From the NCBI RefSeq assembly GCF_041729615.1, contig NZ_CP154874.1:2547001-2611000 (forward strand): DNA of 64,000 nucleotides. The letters run 5' to 3'. The notes beneath the pieces are model-generated. The model ran no database searches. It was not told the origin of the DNA and was given only the letters and a program-made list of their open reading frames with translations. Position numbers and translations under genes: made by a program. Shown piece by piece: positions 10,057 to 18,603 of the stretch. This DNA is from Pseudomonas alcaligenes (lineage in GTDB: Bacteria > Pseudomonadota > Gammaproteobacteria > Pseudomonadales > Pseudomonadaceae). How positions within the stretch are numbered: position 1 is the stretch's first letter; every line of letters starts with the position of its first letter.

Positions 10057-10605
10057 CTAGTTCGCGGCGGCGTGGTCCCAGAACGCCGGCAGGAACACCT
10101 CGGCCACCAGCACGCCGAGGCCGTCGCGGCGAAAGCACGAGCGGCGCCCCCACAGCTGCTCGGCGCGCACCGCGTCCGGCAGCCAGGCGGCCGGGTAGCG
10201 GCAGGCCTGCAGCTCGCCGCGGGCGAAGGCGCGGTCGCTGAACAACAGCTCGCCGAGGGAACGGCTGCCCAGCTTGCCCAGCTCCAGGCCCGAGCCCTCC
10301 AGTGCGCTGCGCGCGGCCACGCTGCGGGCGAACACCCAGGGCTGGCCGGCGCCGAGCAGGAACACCTCGCGCACCCAGCCCTGGCTGCCGGCCGGAACCA
10401 GCAGCGCGGCGCACTCGTCGTTGCGCAGCACCTGCCAGCCCTGCTGCAGCGGCTGCACGGCGAAGCGCCCGGTGCTCAGCGCGGTGAGGCGACGGGTCAG
10501 CGACCCCTGGTCGAACAGCCAGTCGCGCAGCAGGGGCGCGGGGGCGGGATGCAACTGCGCCGCGCTGAGCCAGCGGGGCGGATGGGCGAGGGCGGAGGAG
10601 GGCAC
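10057..10605 (-). CDS. ubiC: Chorismate pyruvate-lyase UbiC
   Basis: Cytoplasmic enzyme converting chorismate to 4-hydroxybenzoate plus pyruvate, the first committed ubiquinone step. Family landmarks: PLLRDWLFDQGSLTRRL, GWVREVFLLGAGQPWVFARSV, LGSRSLGELLF, LWGRRSCFRRDGLGVLVAEVFLPAFW. The frame is open to ATG 10725, giving 222 aa, but family length (~180 aa) favours an internal GTG at 10605, giving 182 aa; neither has a strong ribosome site, so the start is uncertain. It forms a ubiCA pair with the downstream gene. Confidence 0.88.
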   Translation of the reverse strand: MPSSALAHPPRWLSAAQLHPAPAPLLRDWLFDQGSLTRRLTALSTGRFAVQPLQQGWQVLRNDECAALLVPAGSQGWVREVFLLGAGQPWVFARSVAARSALEGSGLELGKLGSRSLGELLFSDRAFARGELQACRYPAAWLPDAVRAEQLWGRRSCFRRDGLGVLVAEVFLPAFWDHAAAN

Positions 10606-10784
10606 GACAACGGCTTCGGCGACCTGGGACGGCGGCGAGCTTAGCACGAGGCGGGCGGTCGCCCGAGACTTGCGCGAAGGCGCGCTTGCCAGTACAAAGC
10701 CTGCTGATTTTTGATGGCCTGCCATCCTTGGCGGCCACCCTTACAGGGCCTCGCCGCCGTAGGCGGCCCGCGAAGAGGTAGAGC

Positions 10785-10952
10785 ATGAAGAAGTGGCAAT
10801 GTGTGGTCTGTGGCCTGATCTATGACGAGAGCCAGGGCTGGCCCGACGACGGCATCGCCGCCGGCACCCGCTGGGAAGACGTGCCGGCCGACTGGCTGTG
10901 CCCGGACTGCGGCGTGGGCAAGGCCGACTTCGAGATGATCGAGATCGGCTGA
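10785..10952 (+). CDS. rubA: Rubredoxin
   Basis: 55 aa electron carrier with a single Fe(SCys)4 centre. Both ligand pairs are intact: CVVCGLIYD near the N-terminus and CPDCGVGK near the C-terminus, with the conserved [17 protein letters not shown] between. AGAGGTAGAGC precedes the ATG. In P. aeruginosa, as I recall, two rubredoxins and a rubredoxin reductase lie here; only one rubredoxin and no reductase are present in this interval, so its reductase must lie elsewhere. It may serve alkane hydroxylation or oxidative-stress electron transfer. Confidence 0.93.
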   Translation: MKKWQCVVCGLIYDESQGWPDDGIAAGTRWEDVPADWLCPDCGVGKADFEMIEIG

Positions 10953-10973
10953 TCCGCTCTAGGGCGGCATCGG

Positions 10974-10997
10974 AACGGCGGCCTTTGGGCCGCCGTT
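10974..10997 (+). terminator. Hairpin after rubredoxin gene
   Basis: A perfect 10-bp stem (AACGGCGGCC / GGCCGCCGTT) with a TTTG loop, 22 bp past the rubredoxin stop. No strong U-run follows, so it may be a weak terminator or an mRNA-stabilising hairpin. Confidence 0.5.
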
Positions 10998-11232
10998 CGC
11001 GTTTGCGGGGGGATGAATCGGGCCATCGATCAGGTTCTGGCGGAAATGCCGGCTGTTCTGTCGTGATCGTCACGTTATCGTCCGCGCAAACTGCCCGGCA
11101 GCACTGGCGCAGTCCCGGATGGCGTGCCATTCTCCCGGGGTCTGCCGCAGCGCAGAGCCGTTGCGGCGCCTTTGGCGCTGTTCTGGACGGACAGCACGGA
11201 CACAACAACAACAAACCGTCAAAGAGGCATCT

Positions 11233-11505
11233 ATGCGTAAACCTGAACTCGCCGCGGCTATCGCCGAAAAGGCTGATCTGACCAAAGACCAGGCCAATCG
11301 CGTACTCAACGCCGTGCTCGAAGAGATCACCAGCGCGCTGAACCGCAAGGACAGCGTCACCCTGGTCGGCTTTGGTACCTTCCTGCAGCGCCACCGTGGT
11401 GCCCGTACCGGCAAGAACCCGCAGACCGGTGCTCCGGTCAAGATCAAGGCCAGCAACACCGTGGCCTTCAAGCCGGGCAAATCCCTGCGCGACGCCGTCA
11501 ACTGA
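11233..11505 (+). CDS. hupA: HU family DNA-binding protein
   Basis: 90 aa histone-like protein that bends and compacts DNA as a dimer. The whole fold is recognisable: N-terminal helices (MRKPELAAAIAEKADLTK), the core VTLVGFGTFLQRHRGARTGKNPQTG and the beta-arm end IKASNTVAFKPGKSLRDAVN. ATG 11233 follows AAAGAGGCATCT. The frame is open upstream without homology. It lies alone between the rubredoxin and an SCP2-like gene; the 280-bp upstream region probably carries its own promoter. The paralogue name (hupA versus hupB) rests on position from memory. Confidence 0.93.
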   Translation: MRKPELAAAIAEKADLTKDQANRVLNAVLEEITSALNRKDSVTLVGFGTFLQRHRGARTGKNPQTGAPVKIKASNTVAFKPGKSLRDAVN

Positions 11506-11516
11506 GCAAGTCCCGG

Positions 11517-11538
11517 TCCGGAGCCGCAGGGCTCCGGA
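11517..11538 (+). terminator. Hairpin after HU gene
   Basis: A 9-bp stem (TCCGGAGCC / GGCTCCGGA) with a 4-nt loop starts 12 bp after the HU stop. There is no T-run, so it is a likely but not certain intrinsic terminator. Confidence 0.45.
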
Positions 11539-11640
11539 TCACCCCTCAGGCTTGCGCCGGTGTCCCGCCAGACGGGATGTAGTGTTCCGCGCAAACCGCT
11601 ACAATGCGCCGCCGATTTCACCACCCCGAGGCTGCGCGCC

Positions 11641-12039
11641 ATGAAATTCCGCTTTCTCCTCTGGATGCTGGGCCGCCTGATGGCCAAGGCCAGCCGTACC
11701 AATGCCGAGTTCCAGCAGCAGCTGCAGGGCAAGGAGCTGGTGTTCCAGCTGCACACCCTCGACGGCAAGGTCGCCCGTCACTATCGGATCAAGGACCAGC
11801 GCGTCACCAGTCATGCCGGTGCAGCCCGCGAGCCGGCCTTTGCCATCGGCTTCAAGGATGCCGTCTACGGCTTCGCCACCATGAACGCCAAGAACAAGCA
11901 GCTGGCCTTCATGCAGGGCATCCAGAACAAGGACATCCAGATCCAGGGCAACCCGGCGCTGGTGATCTGGTTCCAGGGCCTGCTCAAGCACGTGGTGGCC
12001 AAGAAGAAAAAGCCGACCGAGGTCAAGAAAGCGGCCTGA
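11641..12039 (+). CDS. SCP2-like sterol-binding domain protein
   Basis: 132 aa. The body (LVFQLHTLDGKVARHYRIKDQRVTSHAG...PAFAIGFKDAVYGF...IQIQGNPALVIWFQGLLK) resembles the SCP2 lipid-binding fold seen in small bacterial proteins. It begins with an amphipathic N-terminus and ends with a Lys-rich tail (KKKKPTEVKKAA). ATG 11641 is the first Met of the conserved part. Ligand and role are unknown. It is followed 60 bp later by an exported protein in the same direction. Confidence 0.7.
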   Translation: MKFRFLLWMLGRLMAKASRTNAEFQQQLQGKELVFQLHTLDGKVARHYRIKDQRVTSHAGAAREPAFAIGFKDAVYGFATMNAKNKQLAFMQGIQNKDIQIQGNPALVIWFQGLLKHVVAKKKKPTEVKKAA

Positions 12040-12099
12040 GCTGCTTTCCCTCGGCCCCGCCACTTGGCTAGGCTGGGCCTTTGTCACGGAAGTACCGAC

Positions 12100-12822
12100 A
12101 TGCGTTTGCCCCTGCTCTTCGTCCTGCTGCTGTCCCTCGCACCTGCGGTGCGGGCCGATGACACGCTCGCACGCGTGCTCGACCTGGCCGGCGTCCAGCT
12201 GCTTTGCGCGCAGACCGCGCCGCTGCTGCAGCGCGGCATGAGCGCCGAGCAGCAGCAGGCTCTGGGCCAGGCCTTCGCCGCCGGCCCGCTGTGCGCCGAC
12301 CTGGGCCAGCGCGTCGCCGCCCGCCTAAAGCCCGGGCAGCTGGACGCCGCCCTCAAGCTGCTGGACAGCGACCTGGCGCGGCACTTCACCGCCGCCGAGC
12401 GGGCGGTGGGCGCGGACGGCGGCCTGGCTGCCTATCGCCAGCAGCTGCAGCAGCGCCCGCCGCTGGGCAAGCGCGTGGAGCTGGTACGCCGCCTGGACAA
12501 GGCCGCCCATACCACCGAGCTGGCCACCCTGCTGCGCTATGAGGTGGGCAAGACCCAGGCCCTGCTGGCGCTGCGCGCCCGCGGCGGCGATCTCGATGAG
12601 CAGGCCCTGGCCGAACAGACCGCCGCCCAGCGGGCGCCCCTGCGCGAATCCAGCGCCCAGGGCGTGGAGGCCTTCATGCTTTACGCTTACCGCCAGACCC
12701 CCAGCGAGCAACTCGAGGAGTATGCCGCGCTGTACGAGCAGGCGCCGCTGCGCGCGGTGCTGGAGGCCAGCGCCCAGGCGCTGCCGGAAGTCTTCGCGGC
12801 CCGGCGAGCCAAGCTCAAGTAA
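12100..12822 (+). CDS. Exported protein of unknown function, 240 aa
   Basis: A clear signal peptide (MRLPLLFVLLLSLAPAVRAD) with a probable cleavage after the Ala-Arg-Ala region. The mature part is helical and Leu/Ala/Gln-rich, with Cys pairs near the N-terminus (LLCAQTAPLL and PLCADLG). No family could be named with confidence; it is likely periplasmic. It is last on the plus strand before a strong bidirectional terminator. Confidence 0.7.
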   Translation: MRLPLLFVLLLSLAPAVRADDTLARVLDLAGVQLLCAQTAPLLQRGMSAEQQQALGQAFAAGPLCADLGQRVAARLKPGQLDAALKLLDSDLARHFTAAERAVGADGGLAAYRQQLQQRPPLGKRVELVRRLDKAAHTTELATLLRYEVGKTQALLALRARGGDLDEQALAEQTAAQRAPLRESSAQGVEAFMLYAYRQTPSEQLEEYAALYEQAPLRAVLEASAQALPEVFAARRAKLK

Positions 12823-12824
12823 GC

Positions 12825-12850
12825 AAAAAGGGGCCTTCAGGCCCCTTTTT
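12825..12850. terminator. Bidirectional rho-independent terminator
   Basis: AAAAAGGGGCC, loop TTCA, GGCCCCTTTTT: a perfect 11-bp stem with A and T runs on both sides, placed between two convergent genes. Confidence 0.92.
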
Positions 12851-12867
12851 CACATGCTAGCGCGCAC

Positions 12868-14277
12868 TCAGTGCGGATGGTTGAACTGCGAGGCCAGTTC
12901 GCGCAGCGCCACTTCCGCCTGCAGCACCTTGTTCAGTGCGTCCTCGGCCTTGTCGCGGCTGATGCCCAGGCGCTCGAACAGCGCCTCCGGCAGGTCGCTC
13001 TGCGGGCCGGTGCCGATGCCGCGGCTGCGCAGCAGGTTGACCGCCAGGCAGACCAGGTTCGGATAGGCCGCGTAGGCACCCTGGTAGTCCGGGTCGTGCT
13101 GGAAGCGCAGGGCGCTGGCCAGCTCTTCCGGCATGTCCCAGAAACGCATCAGCCAGGCGCCGATCTGTTCGCGGGTGATGCCCAGCAGGTGCTGCTCGAT
13201 GTAGCCGGCGGACAGGTGCGGATTGACTTCCAGGTGCCGGCAGATCAGCGAGAAGTGCGGCGGGAACACGTGGGCCAGGACCAGGTAGCCGAAGTTGTGC
13301 AGCAGCCCGGCGAGGTAGGTCAGGCCGGCCTCGGGGCGCTGCGCGCGCGGCATGGCGCGGGTCAGGCCCTCGATCACCGCGGCGGTGTAGATCGCCTGCT
13401 GCCAGTAGGGCGTGGCCTGCTGCGGCTGGTCCTTGGGCAGGGCCAGGGTCTTGCCCAGGGCCAGGCCCAGGGCCAGGTTGATCACCAGGTCGAAGCCCAG
13501 CACGCGGACGATGGCGTCCTCCACCGAGCGGATCTTGCCGGGCGCGGCGTAGTAGGGCGAGGCGGCCCAGCTGACCACCTGGGCGGCCAGCGCAGGGTCG
13601 GTCTCGACCACGCCGGTGATGTCGTCGACCGTCGCATCCGGGTCGACGCGCAGCTTGATGATGCGCTGCGCGGTCTCCGGCAGCGGCGGAATTTCGATGG
13701 TCTCCTCCAGGCGCTGCTGGATGCGCCGGGCGGTGAAGGCCTGCACGGCCTGGGTGATCTCGGCGCGGTCGTCGTCCGGGCGGTCGAGGTTCGGCTGGAT
13801 GGCGCTGACCGGTTCGCCGAAGCGCGCGGCGCTGGCCTTGGCCAGGAGGATCGCCTTGTAGTGCTCGCTGGCGATTTCCAGCAGCACGCCGGGCTGGCCG
13901 GACTCCACCAGCAGGCTGTCTTCCTGCAGCAGGCGCTCGTCGTACAGGCAGGGCGAGCTGGTCAGCGGCGGCAGGCCGGGCAGCACGCCGAGGCTGTGCT
14001 TGGCCAGCATGCGCTCCATGCGCTCGGGCTTGACCGCGGTGAGCTTGCGTCCGGTCAGCTCGGCCAGGCGGTTGAGGTCGAGCAGCTGGCTCTGCGGGAA
14101 CAGCACCAGCAGGGCGCCGACTGCGTCGTCCAGCAGCACCGCCTGCACCCGGCGCGCGGCCGGCAGGGCGGGGTGTTCCGGGCGGACCAGGCAGGGCACG
14201 CCGAGTTTCTCCAGCAGCTGCAGGATCACCGCCGGTGGGCGCGGGGCGGCATCTGGGACGAGGGCGACTTCGGTCAT
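12868..14277 (-). CDS. HDOD signalling protein with N-terminal YbaK-like domain
   Basis: 469 aa. Residues ~15-155 resemble a YbaK/ProX-type aminoacyl-tRNA deacylase fold (ILQLLEKLGVPCLVRPEHP ... ELTGRKLTAVKPERMERMLA). An HDOD domain follows at ~190-400, opening at IEIPPLPETAQRIIKLRVDPDATVDDITGVVETDPALAAQVV and containing GLLHNFGYLVLAHVFP. HDOD proteins usually act as non-catalytic signalling scaffolds, often with c-di-GMP networks. Whether the YbaK part retains deacylase activity is unknown. The gene is 103 bp downstream of recG on the same strand. Confidence 0.82.
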   Translation of the reverse strand: MTEVALVPDAAPRPPAVILQLLEKLGVPCLVRPEHPALPAARRVQAVLLDDAVGALLVLFPQSQLLDLNRLAELTGRKLTAVKPERMERMLAKHSLGVLPGLPPLTSSPCLYDERLLQEDSLLVESGQPGVLLEIASEHYKAILLAKASAARFGEPVSAIQPNLDRPDDDRAEITQAVQAFTARRIQQRLEETIEIPPLPETAQRIIKLRVDPDATVDDITGVVETDPALAAQVVSWAASPYYAAPGKIRSVEDAIVRVLGFDLVINLALGLALGKTLALPKDQPQQATPYWQQAIYTAAVIEGLTRAMPRAQRPEAGLTYLAGLLHNFGYLVLAHVFPPHFSLICRHLEVNPHLSAGYIEQHLLGITREQIGAWLMRFWDMPEELASALRFQHDPDYQGAYAAYPNLVCLAVNLLRSRGIGTGPQSDLPEALFERLGISRDKAEDALNKVLQAEVALRELASQFNHPH

Positions 14278-14380
14278 GGGGCGATATCCGACTGGGAACT
14301 ACTGCCTGGCAGTATAACCAGCGCTGCGCGGGGGCCGCTCGGCCGCCGGACGGGCGACCAGCGGTACAGTGTGCGCCGCC

Positions 14381-16456
14381 TCACACTTGGCCGTACTGCT
14401 GGCCGTGGCGCAGCCAGCGCTCCAGCAGCGGGCTGACGTGCTGCGGCCAGCGCGCCAGCAGCTCCTGCGCGGCCTCGCGCACGGCCGGCAGCAGGTCGGC
14501 ATCGCGCATCAGGTCGGCGACCTTGAACTGCAGCAGGCCGGTCTGGCGGGTGCCGAGCATTTCGCCGGGGCCGCGCAGTTCCAGGTCCTTCTCGGCGATG
14601 ACGAAGCCGTCGCAGGTCTCGCGCATGATCCCCAGGCGCTCGCGGCCGAGCTGCGACAGCGGCGCGTGGTAGAGCAGCACGCAGTGGCTGGCGGCGCTGC
14701 CGCGGCCGACCCGTCCGCGCAGCTGGTGCAGCTGGGCCAGGCCCAGGCGCTCGGGGTTCTCGATGATCATCAGGCTGGCGTTGGGCACGTCGACACCCAC
14801 CTCGATCACCGTGGTGGCGACCAGCAGCTGCAGCTCGCCGCGCTTGAACTGGTCCATCACCGCAGCCTTCTCGGCCGGCTTCATGCGCCCGTGGATCAGG
14901 CCGACGCGCAGCTCGCCCAGCGCCGCGGAGAGCTCCTCGAAGCTGGTCTCGGCGGCCTGGCAGGTGAGTTCCTCGGATTCCTCGATCAGCGTGCACACCC
15001 AGTAGGCCTGGCGCCCCTCGCGGCAGGCGGCGCGGACCCGCTCGACCACCTCGAGGCGGCGGCTGTCGGCCACCAGGATAGTGTTCACCGGCGTGCGCCC
15101 GGGCGGCAGCTCGTCGAGGATCGAGGTGTCGAGGTCGGCGTAGGCGCTCATCGCCAGGGTTCGCGGGATCGGCGTGGCGGTCATGATCAGCTGGTGCGGG
15201 CAGAGGCGGCCGTCGATGCCCTTCTGCCGCAGCGCCAGGCGCTGCTGCACGCCGAAACGGTGCTGCTCGTCGATGATCACCAGCGCTAGCTTGGAAAAGC
15301 GCACCTCGTCCTGGAACAGCGCGTGGGTGCCGACCACCATCGGGCAGCCACCGGCGATCTGTTCCAGGGCCGCGGCGCGGGCCTTGCCCTTGAGCTTGCC
15401 GGCCAGCCAGGCGACCTCGATGCCCAGCGGCTGCAGCCACCTGCTGAAGTTGAGGAAGTGCTGCTCGGCAAGGATCTCGGTCGGCGCCATCAGCGCCACC
15501 TGGTAGCCGGCCTCCAGCGCCTGCAGGGCGGCGAGTGCCGCCACCACGGTCTTGCCCGCACCGACGTCGCCCTGCACCAGGCGCAGCATCGGCTCGCTCT
15601 GGCTGAGGTCGTAGGCGATCTCGGCGCCGACCCGCTGCTGCGCGCCGGTGGGGGCGAAGCCGAGGTTGGCGAGGAAGCGCTGCGGCAGCGCCTGCGCCTT
15701 CGGCAGGGCCGGCGCCTGCTGCGCGCGCACCTGCTCGCGCAGGCGCTGCAGCGACAGCTGGTGGGTCAGCAGTTCCTCGAAGGCCAGGCGGTGCTGGGCC
15801 CAGTGGCGGCCCTCGGCCAGTTCCTCCACATCGGCATCCGGCGGCGGCCGGTGCAGGTAGCGGATCGCCTCGTCCAGTGGGCCGAGGCGGTAGTCGCGGG
15901 CCAGTTCGGCCGGCAGCCAGTCCGGCAGGCTGTGCGGGCCGAGGCGGGCCAGGGCCTGCTGGCTGAGGGTGCGCAGGCGCTGCTGGGTGAGGCCCTCGGT
16001 GGTCGGGTAGATGGGCGTCAGGGTCTGTTCCACCGGCGCCGGCTCGTCGCCGCTGACCGCGCGGTATTCCGGGTGGTAGATCTCCAGGCCGGTGGCGCCG
16101 GGGCGTACCTCGCCGTAGCAGCGCAGCGCGGTGCCGCGCTTGAGGCCGTCCTTCTGCGCCTGGCTGAAGTGGAAGAAGCGCAGGGACAGGGTGCCGCTGC
16201 CATCCTGCAGGCGCACCAGCAGGCTGCGGCGGCGGCCCATGACGATGTCGGCGCCGCCGACCACGCCTTCGACCACCGCATCCTGCCCTGGGCGCAGCGC
16301 GCCGATCGGGGTGATGCGGGTGCGGTCCTGGTAGCGCAGTGGCAGGTGGAACAGCACGTCCTGCAGGTTTTCCAGGCCGACCTTGGCCAGCTTTTCGGCC
16401 AGCGCCTCACCCACGCCCTTCAGCGCGGTGACCGGGACCTGCGCCAGCTCGGTCAT
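14381..16456 (-). CDS. recG: ATP-dependent DNA helicase RecG
   Basis: 691 aa fork-reversal helicase of DNA repair. The N-terminal wedge/OB region (residues ~50-140, VVEGVVGGADIVMGRRRSLLVRLQDGSG) is followed by superfamily 2 motifs: Walker A GDVGAGKT at 296-303, DEQH at 396-399, TATPIPRTLAMSAYADLD, and motif VI region QLHQLRGRVGRG. Length is normal. Its start overlaps the oxyR stop by 4 bp, indicating translational coupling in an oxyR-recG operon. Confidence 0.97.
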   Translation of the reverse strand: MTELAQVPVTALKGVGEALAEKLAKVGLENLQDVLFHLPLRYQDRTRITPIGALRPGQDAVVEGVVGGADIVMGRRRSLLVRLQDGSGTLSLRFFHFSQAQKDGLKRGTALRCYGEVRPGATGLEIYHPEYRAVSGDEPAPVEQTLTPIYPTTEGLTQQRLRTLSQQALARLGPHSLPDWLPAELARDYRLGPLDEAIRYLHRPPPDADVEELAEGRHWAQHRLAFEELLTHQLSLQRLREQVRAQQAPALPKAQALPQRFLANLGFAPTGAQQRVGAEIAYDLSQSEPMLRLVQGDVGAGKTVVAALAALQALEAGYQVALMAPTEILAEQHFLNFSRWLQPLGIEVAWLAGKLKGKARAAALEQIAGGCPMVVGTHALFQDEVRFSKLALVIIDEQHRFGVQQRLALRQKGIDGRLCPHQLIMTATPIPRTLAMSAYADLDTSILDELPPGRTPVNTILVADSRRLEVVERVRAACREGRQAYWVCTLIEESEELTCQAAETSFEELSAALGELRVGLIHGRMKPAEKAAVMDQFKRGELQLLVATTVIEVGVDVPNASLMIIENPERLGLAQLHQLRGRVGRGSAASHCVLLYHAPLSQLGRERLGIMRETCDGFVIAEKDLELRGPGEMLGTRQTGLLQFKVADLMRDADLLPAVREAAQELLARWPQHVSPLLERWLRHGQQYGQV

Positions 16457-17385
16457 GCCGGCAGGGCTTCACCCTGCGGGCGGGCCACCGAGCACAGGCG
16501 GATCGAGTCGGCCAGCACTTCGATGGCCTTGGGCCGCGGGAAGCTGGCGCGCCAGGCGATGGCCACGGTGCGGAAGGGCGCCGGCGGCGTCAGCGGGCGT
16601 ACCTCGATCACGCCGGGGGCGTAGTGGTGGCTGTCCACCGCGGAGAACGGCAGGATCGAGATGCCCAGGCCCGAGGCGACCATGTGGCGGATGGTTTCCA
16701 GCGAGCTGGATTCCACCGTGGTGTGCTTGGCCGCGTCCTCGCCGCCCTTGCGCAGGCTCGGGCAGGCTTCCAGCACCTGGTCGCGGAAGCAGTGGCCCTC
16801 GCCGAGCAGCAGCAGGCTCTTGTCGTTGAGCAGTTCGGTGTCGATGCTTTCGCGCGCGGCCCAGGGATGGCCGGCCGGCAGCAGGGCGTAGAACGGCTCG
16901 TCGTACAGTGGCTTGGTCAGCACATCGGCTTCCTGGAACGGCAGGGCGATGATGATCGCGTCGAGTTCACCCGTTCTGAGCTTGTCGCGCAGGATATGGG
17001 TGAAGTTCTCCTCGATGTACAGCGGCATCTGCGGGGCGACCCGGTGCAGCTGCGGAATCAGGTGGGGAAACAGGTAGGGGCCGACCGTGTAGATGGCGCC
17101 GATCTTCAGCGGCGCGGTCAGCTGGTTCTTGCCGGCCTGGGCCAGCTCGCGGATGCCCTGGGCCTGCTCCAGCACCTTCTGCGCCTGGGTGACTATGCCT
17201 TCGCCGACTGGGGTCAGGCGCACGGCGCTCTTGCTGCGCTCGAAGATCAGCACGCCGAGCTCGTCCTCGAGCTTCTTCACCCCCACCGACAGGGTCGGCT
17301 GGCTGACGTGGCAACGCTCGGCGGCGCGGCCGAAATGCTGCTCCTGGGCGAGGGTGACGATGTAGCGCAGTTCGGTGAGGGTCAT
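16453..17385 (-). CDS. oxyR: Hydrogen peroxide-sensing LysR regulator OxyR
   Basis: 310 aa. N-terminal winged helix-turn-helix (MTLTELRYIVTLAQEQHFGRAAERCHVSQPTLSVGVKKLE) and a sensing domain with both redox cysteines at the canonical positions C199 and C208 (GHCFRDQVLEAC), so disulfide-based peroxide sensing should work. ATG 17385 is chosen over an upstream ATG at 17412 because it matches the family start. Coupled to recG; the tonB gene of the exb module lies 94 bp upstream in the same direction. Confidence 0.97.
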   Translation of the reverse strand: MTLTELRYIVTLAQEQHFGRAAERCHVSQPTLSVGVKKLEDELGVLIFERSKSAVRLTPVGEGIVTQAQKVLEQAQGIRELAQAGKNQLTAPLKIGAIYTVGPYLFPHLIPQLHRVAPQMPLYIEENFTHILRDKLRTGELDAIIIALPFQEADVLTKPLYDEPFYALLPAGHPWAARESIDTELLNDKSLLLLGEGHCFRDQVLEACPSLRKGGEDAAKHTTVESSSLETIRHMVASGLGISILPFSAVDSHHYAPGVIEVRPLTPPAPFRTVAIAWRASFPRPKAIEVLADSIRLCSVARPQGEALPA

Positions 17386-17479
17386 AGGTAAATTCCATTG
17401 AGATGCCGGCAAGCATAGCGACTGTATTCAATGGAACCAACCGGGCCGCCCAACAAAGATGCGGCCCGGCGACAGCGGC

Positions 17480-18178
17480 TCAACGGGTGAGGGTGAAGTT
17501 CAGCGGATAGTCGATCGACATGCTGCCGCTGGCCAGCACCTTCTTCGGTGGCGGCGGCACCGGGCTGGCCTTGCGCAGCTGGCGCTGCACGTCGCGGTCG
17601 AAGGAGGCGCGCGCGGTGGACTGCTTCACTTCGCTGGCGAGGATACGGCCACGGCCGTCGATGGTGAAGTTGAGCAGCAGGGCGTGCTTGCTGCCGGGGC
17701 GGTTGAAGCGCCGCTCGCGATCCGGATAGTGCAGGCGCTTGCTCAGGTAGGCCTGCAGCTTGGCCATCCACAGGGCGCGCTCGCGGTCGATCTCGCCCTG
17801 GCTGGTCTGCTGCTGGGTCGGCGCACGCACCGGCGCCGCGGCCTGCTCCTGGCTCGCCGGCCTGGGCGCGGGCTCGGTTTGCGGCTTGATCTCCGGCTTG
17901 GGCGGCTGCGGCCTGGGCTTGACGATGGCCAGCTTCGGCTCGGGTGCCTCGACCACCTCGGGGATGGGCTCGGGTTCCGGCTCGGCGATCGGCTGCGGTG
18001 GCGTCGGCTCCGGCGGGGCCGCCACCGGTTCCAGCTCGATGAGCATGGCCGCCGGCTCCAGCTGCACCGGAGGTACTGCCGGCTTCCACAGCAGGGCCAG
18101 GTAGTAGAGGCCGATGTGCAGGCCGATCACCACGATCAGGCTGACCAGCCACAGTGGCAGGCGACGCGCCGGGCTCAT
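17480..18178 (-). CDS. tonB: Energy transducer TonB
   Basis: 232 aa periplasm-spanning protein that passes proton-motive energy to outer-membrane receptors. An N-terminal membrane anchor (LWLVSLIVVIGLHIGLYYLALLW) is followed by a Pro/Glu/Lys-rich periplasmic linker at ~50-125 and a C-terminal TonB domain at ~140-232 (YPDRERRF ... GRILASEVKQST). The ATG overlaps the exbD stop (ATGA), so it is coupled to exbBD. It is the last gene of the exbB-exbD-tonB set. Confidence 0.94.
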   Translation of the reverse strand: MSPARRLPLWLVSLIVVIGLHIGLYYLALLWKPAVPPVQLEPAAMLIELEPVAAPPEPTPPQPIAEPEPEPIPEVVEAPEPKLAIVKPRPQPPKPEIKPQTEPAPRPASQEQAAAPVRAPTQQQTSQGEIDRERALWMAKLQAYLSKRLHYPDRERRFNRPGSKHALLLNFTIDGRGRILASEVKQSTARASFDRDVQRQLRKASPVPPPPKKVLASGSMSIDYPLNFTLTR

Positions 18179-18600
18179 TGCTGGCCAACCGTTTCCAGGC
18201 CCACCAGGCCGATCTTCAGGTAGCCGGCGTTGCGCAGGCCGTCCATCACGTTCATCAGGTCGGCGTAGTCCACGTCCTTGTCGCCACGGACGAAGATGGT
18301 TTTCGCCTTGTCGCCGCCGGTCAGTCCGTCCAGCGCCGCACCGAGCTGGGCTGGATCGATCTGCTGGTTGTCCAGGTACAGGCTGGTGTCTGCCTTGATG
18401 CTCAGGTAGACCGGCTTGTCCGGGCGCGGCACCGGCTTGGCGGTGGAGGCCGGCAGGTCGACCTTGACGTCGACCGTGGCCAGCGGCGCGGCGACCATGA
18501 AGATGATCAGCAGCACCAGCATCACGTCGATGAAGGGCGTGACGTTGATCTCGTGGTTTTCCTGGAGGTCGTCACCGCCCTCGTGCAGATGCAGCCCCAT
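18175..18600 (-). CDS. exbD: TonB-system proton channel subunit ExbD
   Basis: 141 aa. A single N-terminal membrane helix carries the essential Asp (INVTPFIDVMLVLLIIFMVA), and the rest is a periplasmic domain ending in DLMNVMDGLRNAGYLKIGLVGLE. It works with ExbB to harvest the proton gradient for TonB. It begins 3 bp after exbB and overlaps tonB by 4 bp. Confidence 0.95.
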   Translation of the reverse strand: MGLHLHEGGDDLQENHEINVTPFIDVMLVLLIIFMVAAPLATVDVKVDLPASTAKPVPRPDKPVYLSIKADTSLYLDNQQIDPAQLGAALDGLTGGDKAKTIFVRGDKDVDYADLMNVMDGLRNAGYLKIGLVGLETVGQQ

Positions 18601-18603
18601 GGC

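Noticed and set aside
10025..10786. 253-codon minus-strand ORF overlapping ubiC
   Set aside because: Different frame from ubiC, Arg/Ala/Pro-rich, no domain.
12871..14436. 521-codon ORF antisense to the HDOD gene
   Set aside because: Shadow frame with low-complexity Gln/Arg/Gly composition; the minus-strand protein has clear domains.
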